A stretch of DNA of 64,000 bases from Marinifilum breve (GTDB lineage Bacteria > Bacteroidota > Bacteroidia > Bacteroidales > Marinifilaceae): contig NZ_QFLI01000002.1 in NCBI RefSeq assembly GCF_003202155.1, positions 1 to 64,000 on the forward strand, in the 5' to 3' direction. The notes under the pieces are model-generated. The model had not been told where the DNA came from and ran no database searches. It worked only from the letters and a program-made list of their open reading frames with translations. Made by a program: the position numbers and the translations under genes. Shown one piece after another: positions 43,288 through 53,006 of the stretch. The first letter of the stretch is position 1, and each line of letters starts with the position of its first letter.

Positions 43288-46200
43288 ATGAGAGATGAAT
43301 TAGCAGCAAAAATTAAGAGTTACATTTTAGGACCTTATAATGGTGAAGAAGAGAAAATTTCGTTTCGTCCTTTAAATCTTTATACTACAGGAATATTATA
43401 TCCACAAGTAAAAAATCAGGAACTTCAATCTTCTGAACAGGATAGAACTGATAATGAAATGAATTCTGAAAAACAGGAAGATAATTCTGAGAATATTATA
43501 GAAAAAAAGAACGATAAAAGCTTTAAGAATCTACAAAAAGAAGACGATGATAGTGATTATGATGATGAGTTAAAATTGGCAACAAATTTTTCTCCTTCAT
43601 CAATGGGATTTTCTTTCATCGTTGAAGATAATAGTGAATTTAAACTGGCATATAGTTTTGGAAGGTATAAAAGAAAAGAAGAAAAAGGAAATGGGTTTTC
43701 CTGGCTTCGAAATCATGTGTCAGATGAATTATCGTGCAGATTGAAAGATGAATACTTTGAAATTGATAATCAACCAATAAAGGAGAAGTGGATTTTTAAT
43801 GACGATGATTACAAGGTTAAGTTAGTTGTTTTTGTCAGAAATGGATCAACACAGAGTAATACAAAAAAGTTAATCACAATAAGTCTAATAAATGATCTGA
43901 CAGGTAGTTACGGAGAACAGCGAAAAGATGCTTTGTGTGTGTTTCAGCCATCATTAAAAGTGTTTTCGGAAAAACCATCGTTTTGTTTTTTTGAAGATAA
44001 TACAGACTATTCGTTACAATCAGATGATAGTGAATCATTAAATACCGCATTATTATTTAGAAATTACAAAGTGTTCGCCATGGGACATGGTGTTTCTGTT
44101 GATTGGAAAGAACATGAGAATTTGGCTACTGAAATTACTACAGAAATAATGCCTGAGCAATTAGTGAAGGGAGTGAAGTTTGAAGTCCCTGGGGATTCTA
44201 AAGTTCTTGAAATGAAAAGACTGGCTGGGCCTGATTATAATTCGAATTTATCAGAACAACAACTTCGGGAATCTTTATTGGAATTTGTAAATCAATACCA
44301 TAAATGGATTAAGCAAAAGAATGGTGAGTTAGCTTTGCTGAAAATTGATGAAAATTTAAAAAAGCAAGGACAAAAAAATCTGGAACAATGTGAAAGATTA
44401 CATGAACGTTTACTTAAAGGAATTGATTTAATTTTTTCTGATTCGAAGATCAAAAGGGCATTTTACGATGCAAATAAAGCTATGTTCATGCAGAGGGTAA
44501 TGGCTTCTTTTGCATCATGGAGGAGAGATAAAAAAAGTGTAATTCCAGGTACTGAAAATTATGAGAATTTGCATTTGCCTGATTTTTCAGAATTGCCTTC
44601 TGAAGGTAGAAATGAAAGTGAAAATGAATGTAAAGTATTTGCTAAGTGGAGACCATTTCAGTTGGCCTTTGTGTTATCACAGATAGAAGGAATTGTAAAT
44701 CCGGAAAGTGCAGATAGAAATACAACTGATTTAATATGGTTTCCAACGGGAGGTGGTAAAACAGAGGCTTATTTGGGTTTAATTGCATTTACTTTGTTTT
44801 ATAGAAGATTAAGAGAGGATAACCCAGATAAAGGAGCAGGAGTTTCTGTTATGATGCGTTATACTTTAAGAATGCTAAACCTTGACCAATTTCAGCGGGC
44901 TAATATCTTAATTTCTGCATGTGAGATAATTCGAAGTAAAAATGAAAATGAATATGGTAAAATTCGTTTTTCATCTGGTATTTGGGTAGGAAGAAGCTTA
45001 ACTCCTAACAAATACAAAGATAAGCAAGGCGATGTTGATTATGGATATAACTCAAATTTAGAAACATACATTGAAAATGTAGAAAAGGATAATTCCTTAA
45101 ATGTGTTGTATTCTCCTTTTCTTTTTAATTGCCCTTGTTGTGGGAATCGTCTGATAAAGGAAAAAACAAAAGATGGTAATATAGTTGGAGAATGGGGATA
45201 TTTCAGGCCATTTAAACTAAGAGATAAAAAGTATCCAACAGGAGATTATCTTGTTTCTTGTACAAATAAGAATTGTCACTTTTTTACAGATAAATTAAAA
45301 GTAACTCCTAATAATATTACCTCTGTAAAAGAACGATGTTTTCCATTTTTTACAGTTGATGAAGAAATATATAGGCAACGGCCAAGTTTGCTTTTTGGAA
45401 CTGTTGATAAATATGCTCAAATAGCTTGGAAAAGAGATAGTGCCAGATTGTTTAATTTGGATATTGATAATAATAATCAGCTGCTAAATCCCGGTCCCGA
45501 ATTAATTATCCAGGATGAGTTGCATTTAATAGGTTCTTCTCTTGGTACAATTTATGGTCTTTTCGAATATGCTATTGATAAGCTATGTTCGTTATGTGGT
45601 GTAAAGCCGAAAATAGTTGGAGCAACAGCAACAGTGAAAAATGCAAAAATGCAATGTGAAAGACTATATAACCGGAAGTATTTTATGCAATTCCCTCCGC
45701 CAGGAATTGACGCAGATGATTCATTTTACATGAAAAAAAATGAAGAGGATAAAACCCCGAGAAAATATGTAGGATTCATGTCAAGTGGTTTTACTTCATC
45801 AACTTCAATTATACGATTAGCATCAGTTTTAATGGAAACACCGAATGTTTTTGATGTTTCGAATAGTATGCTTGATAGATATTATACCCTGTTGGTTTAC
45901 TTTAACTCTTTGAAGGAGCTGGGGAAATTTAGAACGTTTATTGATGATGATATTTCTGCAAATAGAAGGTTTCTATCATCTCAGGTGTTTCATAAAATAC
46001 ATCAGAATTATTCGGGTAGGGATATAGAACTTTCCAGTGCAATGTCAGCTGATGACATTACAAATGCATTGGAGAATTTGAAAAAAGAAAAATTACAAAA
46101 CGAACTACTTGATGATAAATTAATTTCATGCCTGAGAAAGAAAGGTATCAGAAGTAAATTGGATTGGCTGGAAACGATCAATAAAAAGGAAACAATGTCT

Positions 46201-46977
46201 ACTGCTTTCTTTAAAAAACTTGATTTAAAGTATACTGATGAATATTCAGTAAATAAAAGTGCGTTTGATAATCTTCTAGATAATTACTATCTCCAGGAAA
46301 ATAGTAATACAGTTAAAGTTGCTACTGCAACCAATATGATTGCAACAGGAGTTGATATTCCACGTTTAAATTTAATGTTAATAAATGGTCATCCTAAGTC
46401 ATCTTCTGAATATATTCAAGCCAGTTCGAGAGTTGGTCGTGAGGACGCAGGTTTAATCTTTAGTTTTTATAGTGCAACGAAAAACAGAGATAGATCACAT
46501 TACGAGAACTACAAATCATTTCATCAGGCTTTTTATAAGTACGTGGAACCTGCAAGTGTAACACCTCACTCTCAGCCTGCAATGGAAAAGATACTTCCAA
46601 CAATTCTAATTGCCTTAACATGGATTCTTCAAAGAAAATCTTCTAACGAAAGTTTTGAATACAATGATAATATTGCATCTTTCATTGAAGAGATACGAGA
46701 TGAAATTGCTTGTAGATTTGGAAGTAATAGCGAAGATTATTTTAATGATATAATTGAAGAGATTACAACGAAGTGGGAATCGCTTGCACCTAAAAGTCGA
46801 AAATTTTCTGGTTTTGCTGATTATTTTTTCAAAAGACCTATGCAGACAATTTCAGAACATGAAGTGCTTGATATAACAGCAGAATATAGCTCTTTGGCTC
46901 CACATTTAATTCCTAAAGTTAGCACAATGAGAGATGTTGAACCATCATGTAATGTTAAAATAAAAAACAATGGCTAA
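43288..46977 (+). CDS. drmA: DISARM helicase DrmA-like
   Basis: 1229 residues. Walker A LIWFPTGGGKTEAYLGLIAF near 484, a zinc-ribbon-like insert (CPCCGNRL near 615 and CTNKNCHFF near 660), a degenerate DEAH box ELIIQDELHLIGSSLG near 741, motif III GATATVKNA, and C-terminal helicase motifs VATATNMIATGVDIPRLNLM near 1011 and YIQASSRVGRED near 1046. The long acidic N-terminus (50-100) is low complexity. This matches DrmA, which together with DrmB recognises foreign DNA in DISARM. It overlaps drmB by 8 bases. Confidence 0.87.
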   Translation: MRDELAAKIKSYILGPYNGEEEKISFRPLNLYTTGILYPQVKNQELQSSEQDRTDNEMNSEKQEDNSENIIEKKNDKSFKNLQKEDDDSDYDDELKLATNFSPSSMGFSFIVEDNSEFKLAYSFGRYKRKEEKGNGFSWLRNHVSDELSCRLKDEYFEIDNQPIKEKWIFNDDDYKVKLVVFVRNGSTQSNTKKLITISLINDLTGSYGEQRKDALCVFQPSLKVFSEKPSFCFFEDNTDYSLQSDDSESLNTALLFRNYKVFAMGHGVSVDWKEHENLATEITTEIMPEQLVKGVKFEVPGDSKVLEMKRLAGPDYNSNLSEQQLRESLLEFVNQYHKWIKQKNGELALLKIDENLKKQGQKNLEQCERLHERLLKGIDLIFSDSKIKRAFYDANKAMFMQRVMASFASWRRDKKSVIPGTENYENLHLPDFSELPSEGRNESENECKVFAKWRPFQLAFVLSQIEGIVNPESADRNTTDLIWFPTGGGKTEAYLGLIAFTLFYRRLREDNPDKGAGVSVMMRYTLRMLNLDQFQRANILISACEIIRSKNENEYGKIRFSSGIWVGRSLTPNKYKDKQGDVDYGYNSNLETYIENVEKDNSLNVLYSPFLFNCPCCGNRLIKEKTKDGNIVGEWGYFRPFKLRDKKYPTGDYLVSCTNKNCHFFTDKLKVTPNNITSVKERCFPFFTVDEEIYRQRPSLLFGTVDKYAQIAWKRDSARLFNLDIDNNNQLLNPGPELIIQDELHLIGSSLGTIYGLFEYAIDKLCSLCGVKPKIVGATATVKNAKMQCERLYNRKYFMQFPPPGIDADDSFYMKKNEEDKTPRKYVGFMSSGFTSSTSIIRLASVLMETPNVFDVSNSMLDRYYTLLVYFNSLKELGKFRTFIDDDISANRRFLSSQVFHKIHQNYSGRDIELSSAMSADDITNALENLKKEKLQNELLDDKLISCLRKKGIRSKLDWLETINKKETMSTAFFKKLDLKYTDEYSVNKSAFDNLLDNYYLQENSNTVKVATATNMIATGVDIPRLNLMLINGHPKSSSEYIQASSRVGREDAGLIFSFYSATKNRDRSHYENYKSFHQAFYKYVEPASVTPHSQPAMEKILPTILIALTWILQRKSSNESFEYNDNIASFIEEIRDEIACRFGSNSEDYFNDIIEEITTKWESLAPKSRKFSGFADYFFKRPMQTISEHEVLDITAEYSSLAPHLIPKVSTMRDVEPSCNVKIKNNG

Positions 46978-49042
46978 AGTAAATATTAGACAATCACAAA
47001 TAGCTCATACATATGCAGTGGGAAGTATTGGGGATTTTCCAGGTGTTTCTGCAATGTTTTTATCGCATGATTATGAAGAATTTGATTGGGGTAAACCCAA
47101 GGATGAACTGGAAGATGATATTCAGCCTAACGTGAGAAGGATAATTAATGATAAAAGATTAAGTGATGCTTTTGGAATTGAAAACTTCGTTTTACCTCCC
47201 TTGGATAGTGTTTCAAATAATAAAATCTATGTCGTTAGGTTCCCTATGTCTTTATATTGTCCAGGTTGTGGAAGAATACATTTCGTAAATGATTTGGAAA
47301 ATTCATTCTCAGGTGGTCTGGTTCCTGGTGCTAATGGTCAAAAATTTGATGAGTCATTTAGGGCATTTATTTGTTCAGATTGTTTTCAAAAAAGCAAACG
47401 AAAAATTGAGCTTGTTCCAACTCGTTTTATTATTGCTAATATGGAAGGATTTATTGATGATTTTCCATGGGATTGGTATGTTCATAGAAAACCAGACTTA
47501 AGAAAACATAGAGGGAAAGGACATAAACTTTATTTGAAATTTGGGAATGCTTCAACATCTCTTGGAAGTATAAGTATTATTAGTAAAGATAATAGTAACA
47601 AATTAGTTGCGATTGAAAATCTTGGTGAGATTTTTAATCAGGATAAAACCTTTATTGCAGAAGGAGATGAATATTTGCAATATGTGAAAAATAGAATGCG
47701 AAAGCCTTGGCTAGGCAGAGGGGGGGATAGTTACGTTGATGATTTAATACATGATGTTCCGGTTCCGGAACAAATTTCTCGTAGTGGAGATGGAGTAATA
47801 AGTGGTGATAATGAAGAAATAATTAAAAGAAAATATCCAAGAACATTACAAAGAGGAGCTAATAATTTGTTTTTTCCTTTAGTGTTTAAGGGAATTAGGT
47901 TGCCAGAAGGAACGAATAATATAAATCAAGTATTAGTTAATAGTTTAACAGAGTTAAAAAAGCAATTATCGGCTAGTCAGCCAGATACATATAGTAATTT
48001 TTCAAACCATGATTGGAAGCGTCATTTTGTAAATTCGTATACTTTTATTCCGAAATTACAGCAATATGAAAAGAGTGTATTTCATGAGGCAGTTGAATGT
48101 ATTTTTGATGAAAACAACGGTACTATTACGGAAGATAAAAAACAAAAACTTAGACTTGAGGAATTTGAATGTTTTAGTAATTCGGAAATAGTTAAATCAG
48201 ATGAAATATGGTACAAAGCAAGGCATGTTAGTTCAATTGGTGATTATTTAAAGAATACACTAAAACTGGAAAAGATTACATTGCTTGATAAAATCAATGA
48301 ATTAAAAATTTTTAGAGGTTTCACTAGAATAAAACCTTTGGTAAATGATGATTTGATTTTTGAAACAGATAAAAGTAATCTTTCTGAAAAACGATTGTTG
48401 GAGTATGATCGAATTTGTGATGCAAGAAAATTTCCTGCAAAAACAAATGAATTACCATGTGCAGAGGTAAAGGGAGAAGGTATCTTTTTGAAGTTTAATA
48501 ACAACGCATTTAAGGAATGGGAAAATAAAAAATCCGTTTGCTCGAGGTTTGAGCAAATGAAAAATAATTTGTCAAACTATTTTACAACTTTTGATATTGA
48601 TGAAGGAGAAGCAAACATTAGTGCTCGCTATGTTTTTCTTCACACATTATCACATATAGTAATGCAGCAATTGGCGAATGATAGCGGATATAGTTTGTCG
48701 TCATTAACAGAGATCATTTATTGTAGCAAACCTCACGAGCAGAATGAGATGAATGGAATACTGATATATACTTCATCTTCAGACACAGAGGGAACTTTAG
48801 GAGGATTAGTTGAAAAAGGAGACCCTAATCGTTTATCACCAATAATAAGTAAAGGTATTGACAAGGCTAAGTGGTGTTCATCTGATCCTCTTTGTATAAC
48901 AAGTAAAGGACAAGGTTTTATGACTACAAATATGGCAGCCTGTTATTCTTGTGTTATGGTTCCGGAAACTTGTTGTGAGAATATTAATAAATTTTTGGAC
49001 AGGAAATTGGTCTTGGATTTTTTTAATATTGAAACACTCTAG
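46970..49042 (+). CDS. drmB: DISARM DUF1998 protein DrmB-like
   Basis: 690 residues. The start is RQSQIAHTYAVGSIGDFPG, common to DrmB. An N-terminal zinc pair is CPGCGRIH near 97 and CSDC near 139. The C-terminal DUF1998 region has RYVFLHTLSHIVMQQLANDS near 552, ILIYTSSSDTEGTLGGLVEK near 600, and the Cys cluster CSSDPLC near 635 and ACYSCVMVPETCCEN near 655. DUF1998 proteins act as partners of SF2 helicases. Translationally coupled to drmA. Confidence 0.9.
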   Translation: MAKVNIRQSQIAHTYAVGSIGDFPGVSAMFLSHDYEEFDWGKPKDELEDDIQPNVRRIINDKRLSDAFGIENFVLPPLDSVSNNKIYVVRFPMSLYCPGCGRIHFVNDLENSFSGGLVPGANGQKFDESFRAFICSDCFQKSKRKIELVPTRFIIANMEGFIDDFPWDWYVHRKPDLRKHRGKGHKLYLKFGNASTSLGSISIISKDNSNKLVAIENLGEIFNQDKTFIAEGDEYLQYVKNRMRKPWLGRGGDSYVDDLIHDVPVPEQISRSGDGVISGDNEEIIKRKYPRTLQRGANNLFFPLVFKGIRLPEGTNNINQVLVNSLTELKKQLSASQPDTYSNFSNHDWKRHFVNSYTFIPKLQQYEKSVFHEAVECIFDENNGTITEDKKQKLRLEEFECFSNSEIVKSDEIWYKARHVSSIGDYLKNTLKLEKITLLDKINELKIFRGFTRIKPLVNDDLIFETDKSNLSEKRLLEYDRICDARKFPAKTNELPCAEVKGEGIFLKFNNNAFKEWENKKSVCSRFEQMKNNLSNYFTTFDIDEGEANISARYVFLHTLSHIVMQQLANDSGYSLSSLTEIIYCSKPHEQNEMNGILIYTSSSDTEGTLGGLVEKGDPNRLSPIISKGIDKAKWCSSDPLCITSKGQGFMTTNMAACYSCVMVPETCCENINKFLDRKLVLDFFNIETL

Positions 49043-49078
49043 TTGACAAAAAATGATTAGTTCTAAAAAGTATTTTAA

Positions 49079-50665
49079 ATGACAGTAAGCGATATAATAA
49101 TGTTGATTACATTGGTAATTGCAATCATTGCAATTATCAATGAAAAAGATAGAAAACACATATTATTAAAATATAGTAAGTTTGATGTGTTTTTATTTGG
49201 AGTGTGTTTTATTCTAATTAATTACTTCACATATTACTCATCATTCAAATCTAGGGACTGGATTCTTAAAATTTTCTACTTTAAAAATTTAGGATTGAAT
49301 AATCCCAACAATTGGGGGTATGTTATTTCAATTGTAGTTCTATTCTATATTTTTCACAAGATTTACTATTCTTTTTTTCCATTTAGAAATATTGATAAAG
49401 TAGTTAAACTATATAAAAGCCTTCTTGAAAAAGGAGAGTTAACATTTCTAGTTGATTTGATAGAAAAATATCATTCTAAAGATATTGTTGCTATAATTAG
49501 AAAAAAGAGTGATGGAGGTGTATATCAATATGAATGGGAAATAGACGAACCTAACTGGTGGCAAAAAACTAAAACAAAGTTGAATTCTTGGCGAAGAAAG
49601 TTATTCCCAAAATCAAAACCCAATAGACATTCCTATGCAAATCGTATATTATACAATGTGATTAATGATTTAGGCTTTATCACTTTTGTTAGTAATAAAA
49701 ACCCATACTTTTTTTCACCTTTAATTTCACACTGTAATAAAGAAAATAGACAAAATTTTCCAGACTCTTTGTGTCCAAATTATTTTAAGGAATTACTTAA
49801 TTCAAAAAATTATTGGTTGGTTAATGAATTAAAAGAAAGTACAAATAATGATTATGGGCAACCTGATTGGTTTTTTGATAATAATAAAATTTTAGCATCA
49901 ATTTTATTAGATTTATCTGTAGCTGATGTAAATAGTATTTGGCAATCTTTTGGTGATCCTGCAATAAACGAAATTAAGGAAGAAAGAAACTTGGGGCTGA
50001 ACAGTTACCTTTTAACTCCATTCCGAAATGAGGAGCTGTTCTGGGAATCTAGAGTTTTCTTGTCAATTCAATTTTTTAAGATAATGGTTCTTGAAGCAAT
50101 TAAGAAGAATTATGGTGGTTGTCATTTCTTTTTACATTATAATGCTTACTTTATTGATGCCTTTTTAAAAAATTTAGAAATCGTTGAAGACAATACAGAT
50201 AGAAATATTCATCATCTCATTAAAATTATCACAGATAATACGTTTTTGTGGCTGGAATATTACTGTCAATTAGATAGAACTACAGAACGATTAGATGGAT
50301 ATGAACCCAATGGACGATTCCATGATATAATTGATTGTATTGGAACAATTATTTACTACTTGACAGGTTCTAAACAATATCCTGATGATAGTAAAATTGA
50401 ACTTATAGATAAGGGATTGCGTTTTTATTGTAATATGGAAGCAAAATCCCAAACTCAAGAAATAAAAACAAAATTGGAAGAGATTTTAGTCCGTCCTTCA
50501 ATGGCTTGGGATGATAATCATCCATATCATGGTTATTTAGCATTGGCCTGGGAAAAATTTGATAAAATACCTCATAGAAATAATATCACAAGAGAAGACT
50601 ATCAATATTTTAAAGATTTAAAAGAAAAGGTATTGATGCGTTGTGGTGTTAATATTGAAGCATAA
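49079..50665 (+). CDS. Membrane protein in place of drmC, unknown
   Basis: 528 residues, 36 bases after drmB, so it belongs to the same operon. N-terminal half-membrane part: helices near 3-20, 35-55 and 82-104 (YVISIVVLFYIFHKIYYSFF). A soluble helical domain of about 400 residues follows, with no motif I recognise; DNHPYHGYLALAWEKFDKIP near the C-terminus is distinctive. The phospholipase D HKD motif of DrmC is absent. A membrane-linked effector or sensor is possible but is only inference from context. Confidence 0.7.
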   Translation: MTVSDIIMLITLVIAIIAIINEKDRKHILLKYSKFDVFLFGVCFILINYFTYYSSFKSRDWILKIFYFKNLGLNNPNNWGYVISIVVLFYIFHKIYYSFFPFRNIDKVVKLYKSLLEKGELTFLVDLIEKYHSKDIVAIIRKKSDGGVYQYEWEIDEPNWWQKTKTKLNSWRRKLFPKSKPNRHSYANRILYNVINDLGFITFVSNKNPYFFSPLISHCNKENRQNFPDSLCPNYFKELLNSKNYWLVNELKESTNNDYGQPDWFFDNNKILASILLDLSVADVNSIWQSFGDPAINEIKEERNLGLNSYLLTPFRNEELFWESRVFLSIQFFKIMVLEAIKKNYGGCHFFLHYNAYFIDAFLKNLEIVEDNTDRNIHHLIKIITDNTFLWLEYYCQLDRTTERLDGYEPNGRFHDIIDCIGTIIYYLTGSKQYPDDSKIELIDKGLRFYCNMEAKSQTQEIKTKLEEILVRPSMAWDDNHPYHGYLALAWEKFDKIPHRNNITREDYQYFKDLKEKVLMRCGVNIEA

Positions 50666-50897
50666 GTGTTTAGCTCTTGTCCTGCGTATGCAGAAGAAAC
50701 AGATACTATGAAAAAAAATATGTCTGGAAGATCACATTTGCCTGTAAGATTATTCAAACTGAAATCGAAAAAACAATAAAAAGCTGTAGAAAAGAGGTTT
50801 TAATGTTCGAGATATTAAATTCAGGAAGATTATTATAAATGAGGAACTTTTTTGACTGAAAACTAAGAATAATAATCTGACATAATAGCATTGCATA

Positions 50898-52343
50898 ATG
50901 AAACTTAGATATGATAAGATATATGATAGTTTGGATTCCAAAGAAGAGCTTATTCAGATTTTTAGAAACAATGAGTCTATTGCGCTTGAAATTCCGTTTG
51001 ACTCAATTAATGTAACCAACAGTAATCTTGATATAATGATGGATTATATAGAGGTTTCATTTATTTCAGAAGGCATTGCTAAATTTTCTGAGATTATTAA
51101 CTATGGAAATGCAGTCCGAGACAAATATTATTTAAGTTTTATTGTTTCATTTAAACCTAAACAAATTCAAAAATTAGCAAACTTTATTTATCGCAATTCT
51201 AAAAGTTGTAGCAAAAAAAATGAATTCGATGAAAGTGAACTGTTTGAATATCGAGAGAATATTGTTGAATATGAATCCCAATTGGAGAATGTAGAATTTT
51301 ACTTTCCAGATTTAATTGATAGTTATTATGCGAATTTAGTGAATGCTGGTTATTTTGAAATTGCAGCTGATTTTACAGATGACGAAGATAAATATTTAGA
51401 AGAGGAGTTTAAAAAGTATCCAGAACGTAAATTTGGCTTTTGGAAAAGTGCTGCATCAAAAAAGCTCAAATCTAATTTTTTTGTATCAACAGACTCATGG
51501 ATTATTCCAATAAATTATAATGTTATAAAAATACTAAGTGAATACTCAGGAATTGAACGGAAATATAAGATTGGAAAAGCTGAAAAGTTTGAATTTAAAG
51601 GAAAAACACTATTTACGAATCAATATTGTGCAGTTTGGCATAATGTGAAATCAGAATTAAGCAAAGCGAGAAATTGTGCTATAAATACTTTAGGTAGATT
51701 TATGGCGTTTGATGCTCCAAAAACCACAACCTACCTGCTTTCAGAATTTGGAGATGTTTTAATCGTTAAAGATTCATTCTTCTATTTTGTATTCTACCTA
51801 AGTAATGCGAAACTCAATTTCAAAGAACTAACTGCCATTAGAGATGAGTTAAATCCAACATACGAAAATGTTAGTTGCATTATGGGATTATCTGAAGAGA
51901 TAAAATTGGATTGGTCTACTTTTGATGATGAAAAGTTTGAACAACTATGTTATGATATATTATATGTTCATCCGAAATTCGATAATAGTACCATAAGAAA
52001 AATGGGAAAGTCCAGGTCTCGTGACGGAGGTAGAGATATTACCATTTGGACAAGGAGTGTTTCTGGAAAAGATCCTGAGTTATTTATATTTCAATGTAAA
52101 TTTTATAAGCCTAAATCTTCTTTAAGTGCATCAAAAATTGGAGATGCAGGAAATACAATTATGCAATATGGGGCTAAAGGATATGGTGTGTTTACCACAG
52201 GCGTGATAGATGCAACTTTGTATGATATGCTAGATGGTTTTGCAGCTAATTATAATATATCAACAAGAGAAAATTGGTCTGTATTTGAAATAGAAAGGTT
52301 TGTTATTAGAAATAAAGTTTTAATTAAAAGGTATTTTAATTGA
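50898..52343 (+). CDS. Mrr-type restriction endonuclease domain protein
   Basis: 481 residues. The N-terminal 330 residues are unassigned. The C-terminal Mrr-like PD-(D/E)xK domain starts with FDDEKFEQLCYDILYVHPKF; the catalytic set is SRDGGRDITIWTR near 375 and FIFQCKFYKPKSSLS near 396 (D...QxK), followed by GAKGYGVFTTGVIDATLYDM. It is 232 bases downstream of the membrane protein gene with a possible own promoter. It probably cuts modified or foreign DNA, as Mrr does. Confidence 0.8.
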   Translation: MKLRYDKIYDSLDSKEELIQIFRNNESIALEIPFDSINVTNSNLDIMMDYIEVSFISEGIAKFSEIINYGNAVRDKYYLSFIVSFKPKQIQKLANFIYRNSKSCSKKNEFDESELFEYRENIVEYESQLENVEFYFPDLIDSYYANLVNAGYFEIAADFTDDEDKYLEEEFKKYPERKFGFWKSAASKKLKSNFFVSTDSWIIPINYNVIKILSEYSGIERKYKIGKAEKFEFKGKTLFTNQYCAVWHNVKSELSKARNCAINTLGRFMAFDAPKTTTYLLSEFGDVLIVKDSFFYFVFYLSNAKLNFKELTAIRDELNPTYENVSCIMGLSEEIKLDWSTFDDEKFEQLCYDILYVHPKFDNSTIRKMGKSRSRDGGRDITIWTRSVSGKDPELFIFQCKFYKPKSSLSASKIGDAGNTIMQYGAKGYGVFTTGVIDATLYDMLDGFAANYNISTRENWSVFEIERFVIRNKVLIKRYFN

Positions 52344-52375
52344 TTATGTCTTAATTCGGACGAGTTTGCACTTAA

Positions 52376-52600
52376 AATCCGCAAGTAATCGAAGGTGGTA
52401 CTTCAAGCGTAACGGTAGATCCCAAATTGGTATTTCAGTTTGCATTAAAGTGCAATGCATCAAATATTATTCTAATGCACAATCATACATCAAGAATTCT
52501 AATGGCAAGTGATGCTGATATTCAGATAACACGTAAACTTGCACAGGAAGGTGAATTAATGGATTTACCAATGATTGATCATCTTATTTTTTCCTCATAA
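52376..52600 (+). pseudogene. RadC/JAB domain fragment
   Basis: The frame ending at 52600 reads VIEGGTSSVTVDPKLVFQFA, LKCNASNIILMHNHTSRILM and ASDADIQITRKLAQEGELMD, i.e. the JAB (MPN+) domain of RadC. Both ends are missing and the HNHPSG motif is HNHTSR. It resembles the second copy at 58261-58494 in sequence and orientation. Confidence 0.75.
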
Positions 52601-53006
52601 GCCTCCAATCATTTCATTCTGTTTGCTAGTTCCTTACAATCTTTATCTTCATTAGGTTGTTTCAGTATCCCGCACAGGGGTGGCCCAGAGTATCTCTACG
52701 TCTCTTTTCTGCAAGCGCGCTTCGATTGAAGACTTGAAAAATGGTGAAAAAAGTGCTACTTTTTTCACTCTACGGAGAGGCTTAAACGTTAGGTTTTTGG
52801 AAAAGTGGGGTGGAAAGGAGAAAATTTTACCTGGTTGGGAGAGTGGAAAAAATGAGAATAATTTCGATGGGATATGGATGGATTGAGTGATATGCGATAG
52901 TTTTAAATGATTGGGAAATGTGTTGGTTATCAATTAATCATTTTTGTTAACTTTGAATTTCACCTCATTTCTTTACAAAGAAACTAAATACACAAAATCT
53001 AAACAT
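52601..53006 (+). promoter_or_regulatory. Intergenic region with promoter of SF2 helicase gene
   Basis: About 400 bases without a supported gene (a 68-residue frame at 52680-52886 has no recognisable character). Near its end TAACTTTG at 52948-52955 fits the TAnnTTTG -7 box. It gives a leader of about 45 bases to the ATG at 53007 and argues against the upstream TTG at 52944 as start. Confidence 0.45.

Noticed and set aside
49079-50665. PLD (DrmC) identity for the membrane protein because of HSKDIV
   Set aside because: The HxKxxxxD pattern is not completed and no second HKD copy exists.
52680-52886. 68-residue open frame downstream of the radC fragment (with an opposite-strand frame over it)
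   Set aside because: Low-complexity composition, no family likeness, and no nearby promoter or ribosome binding site.
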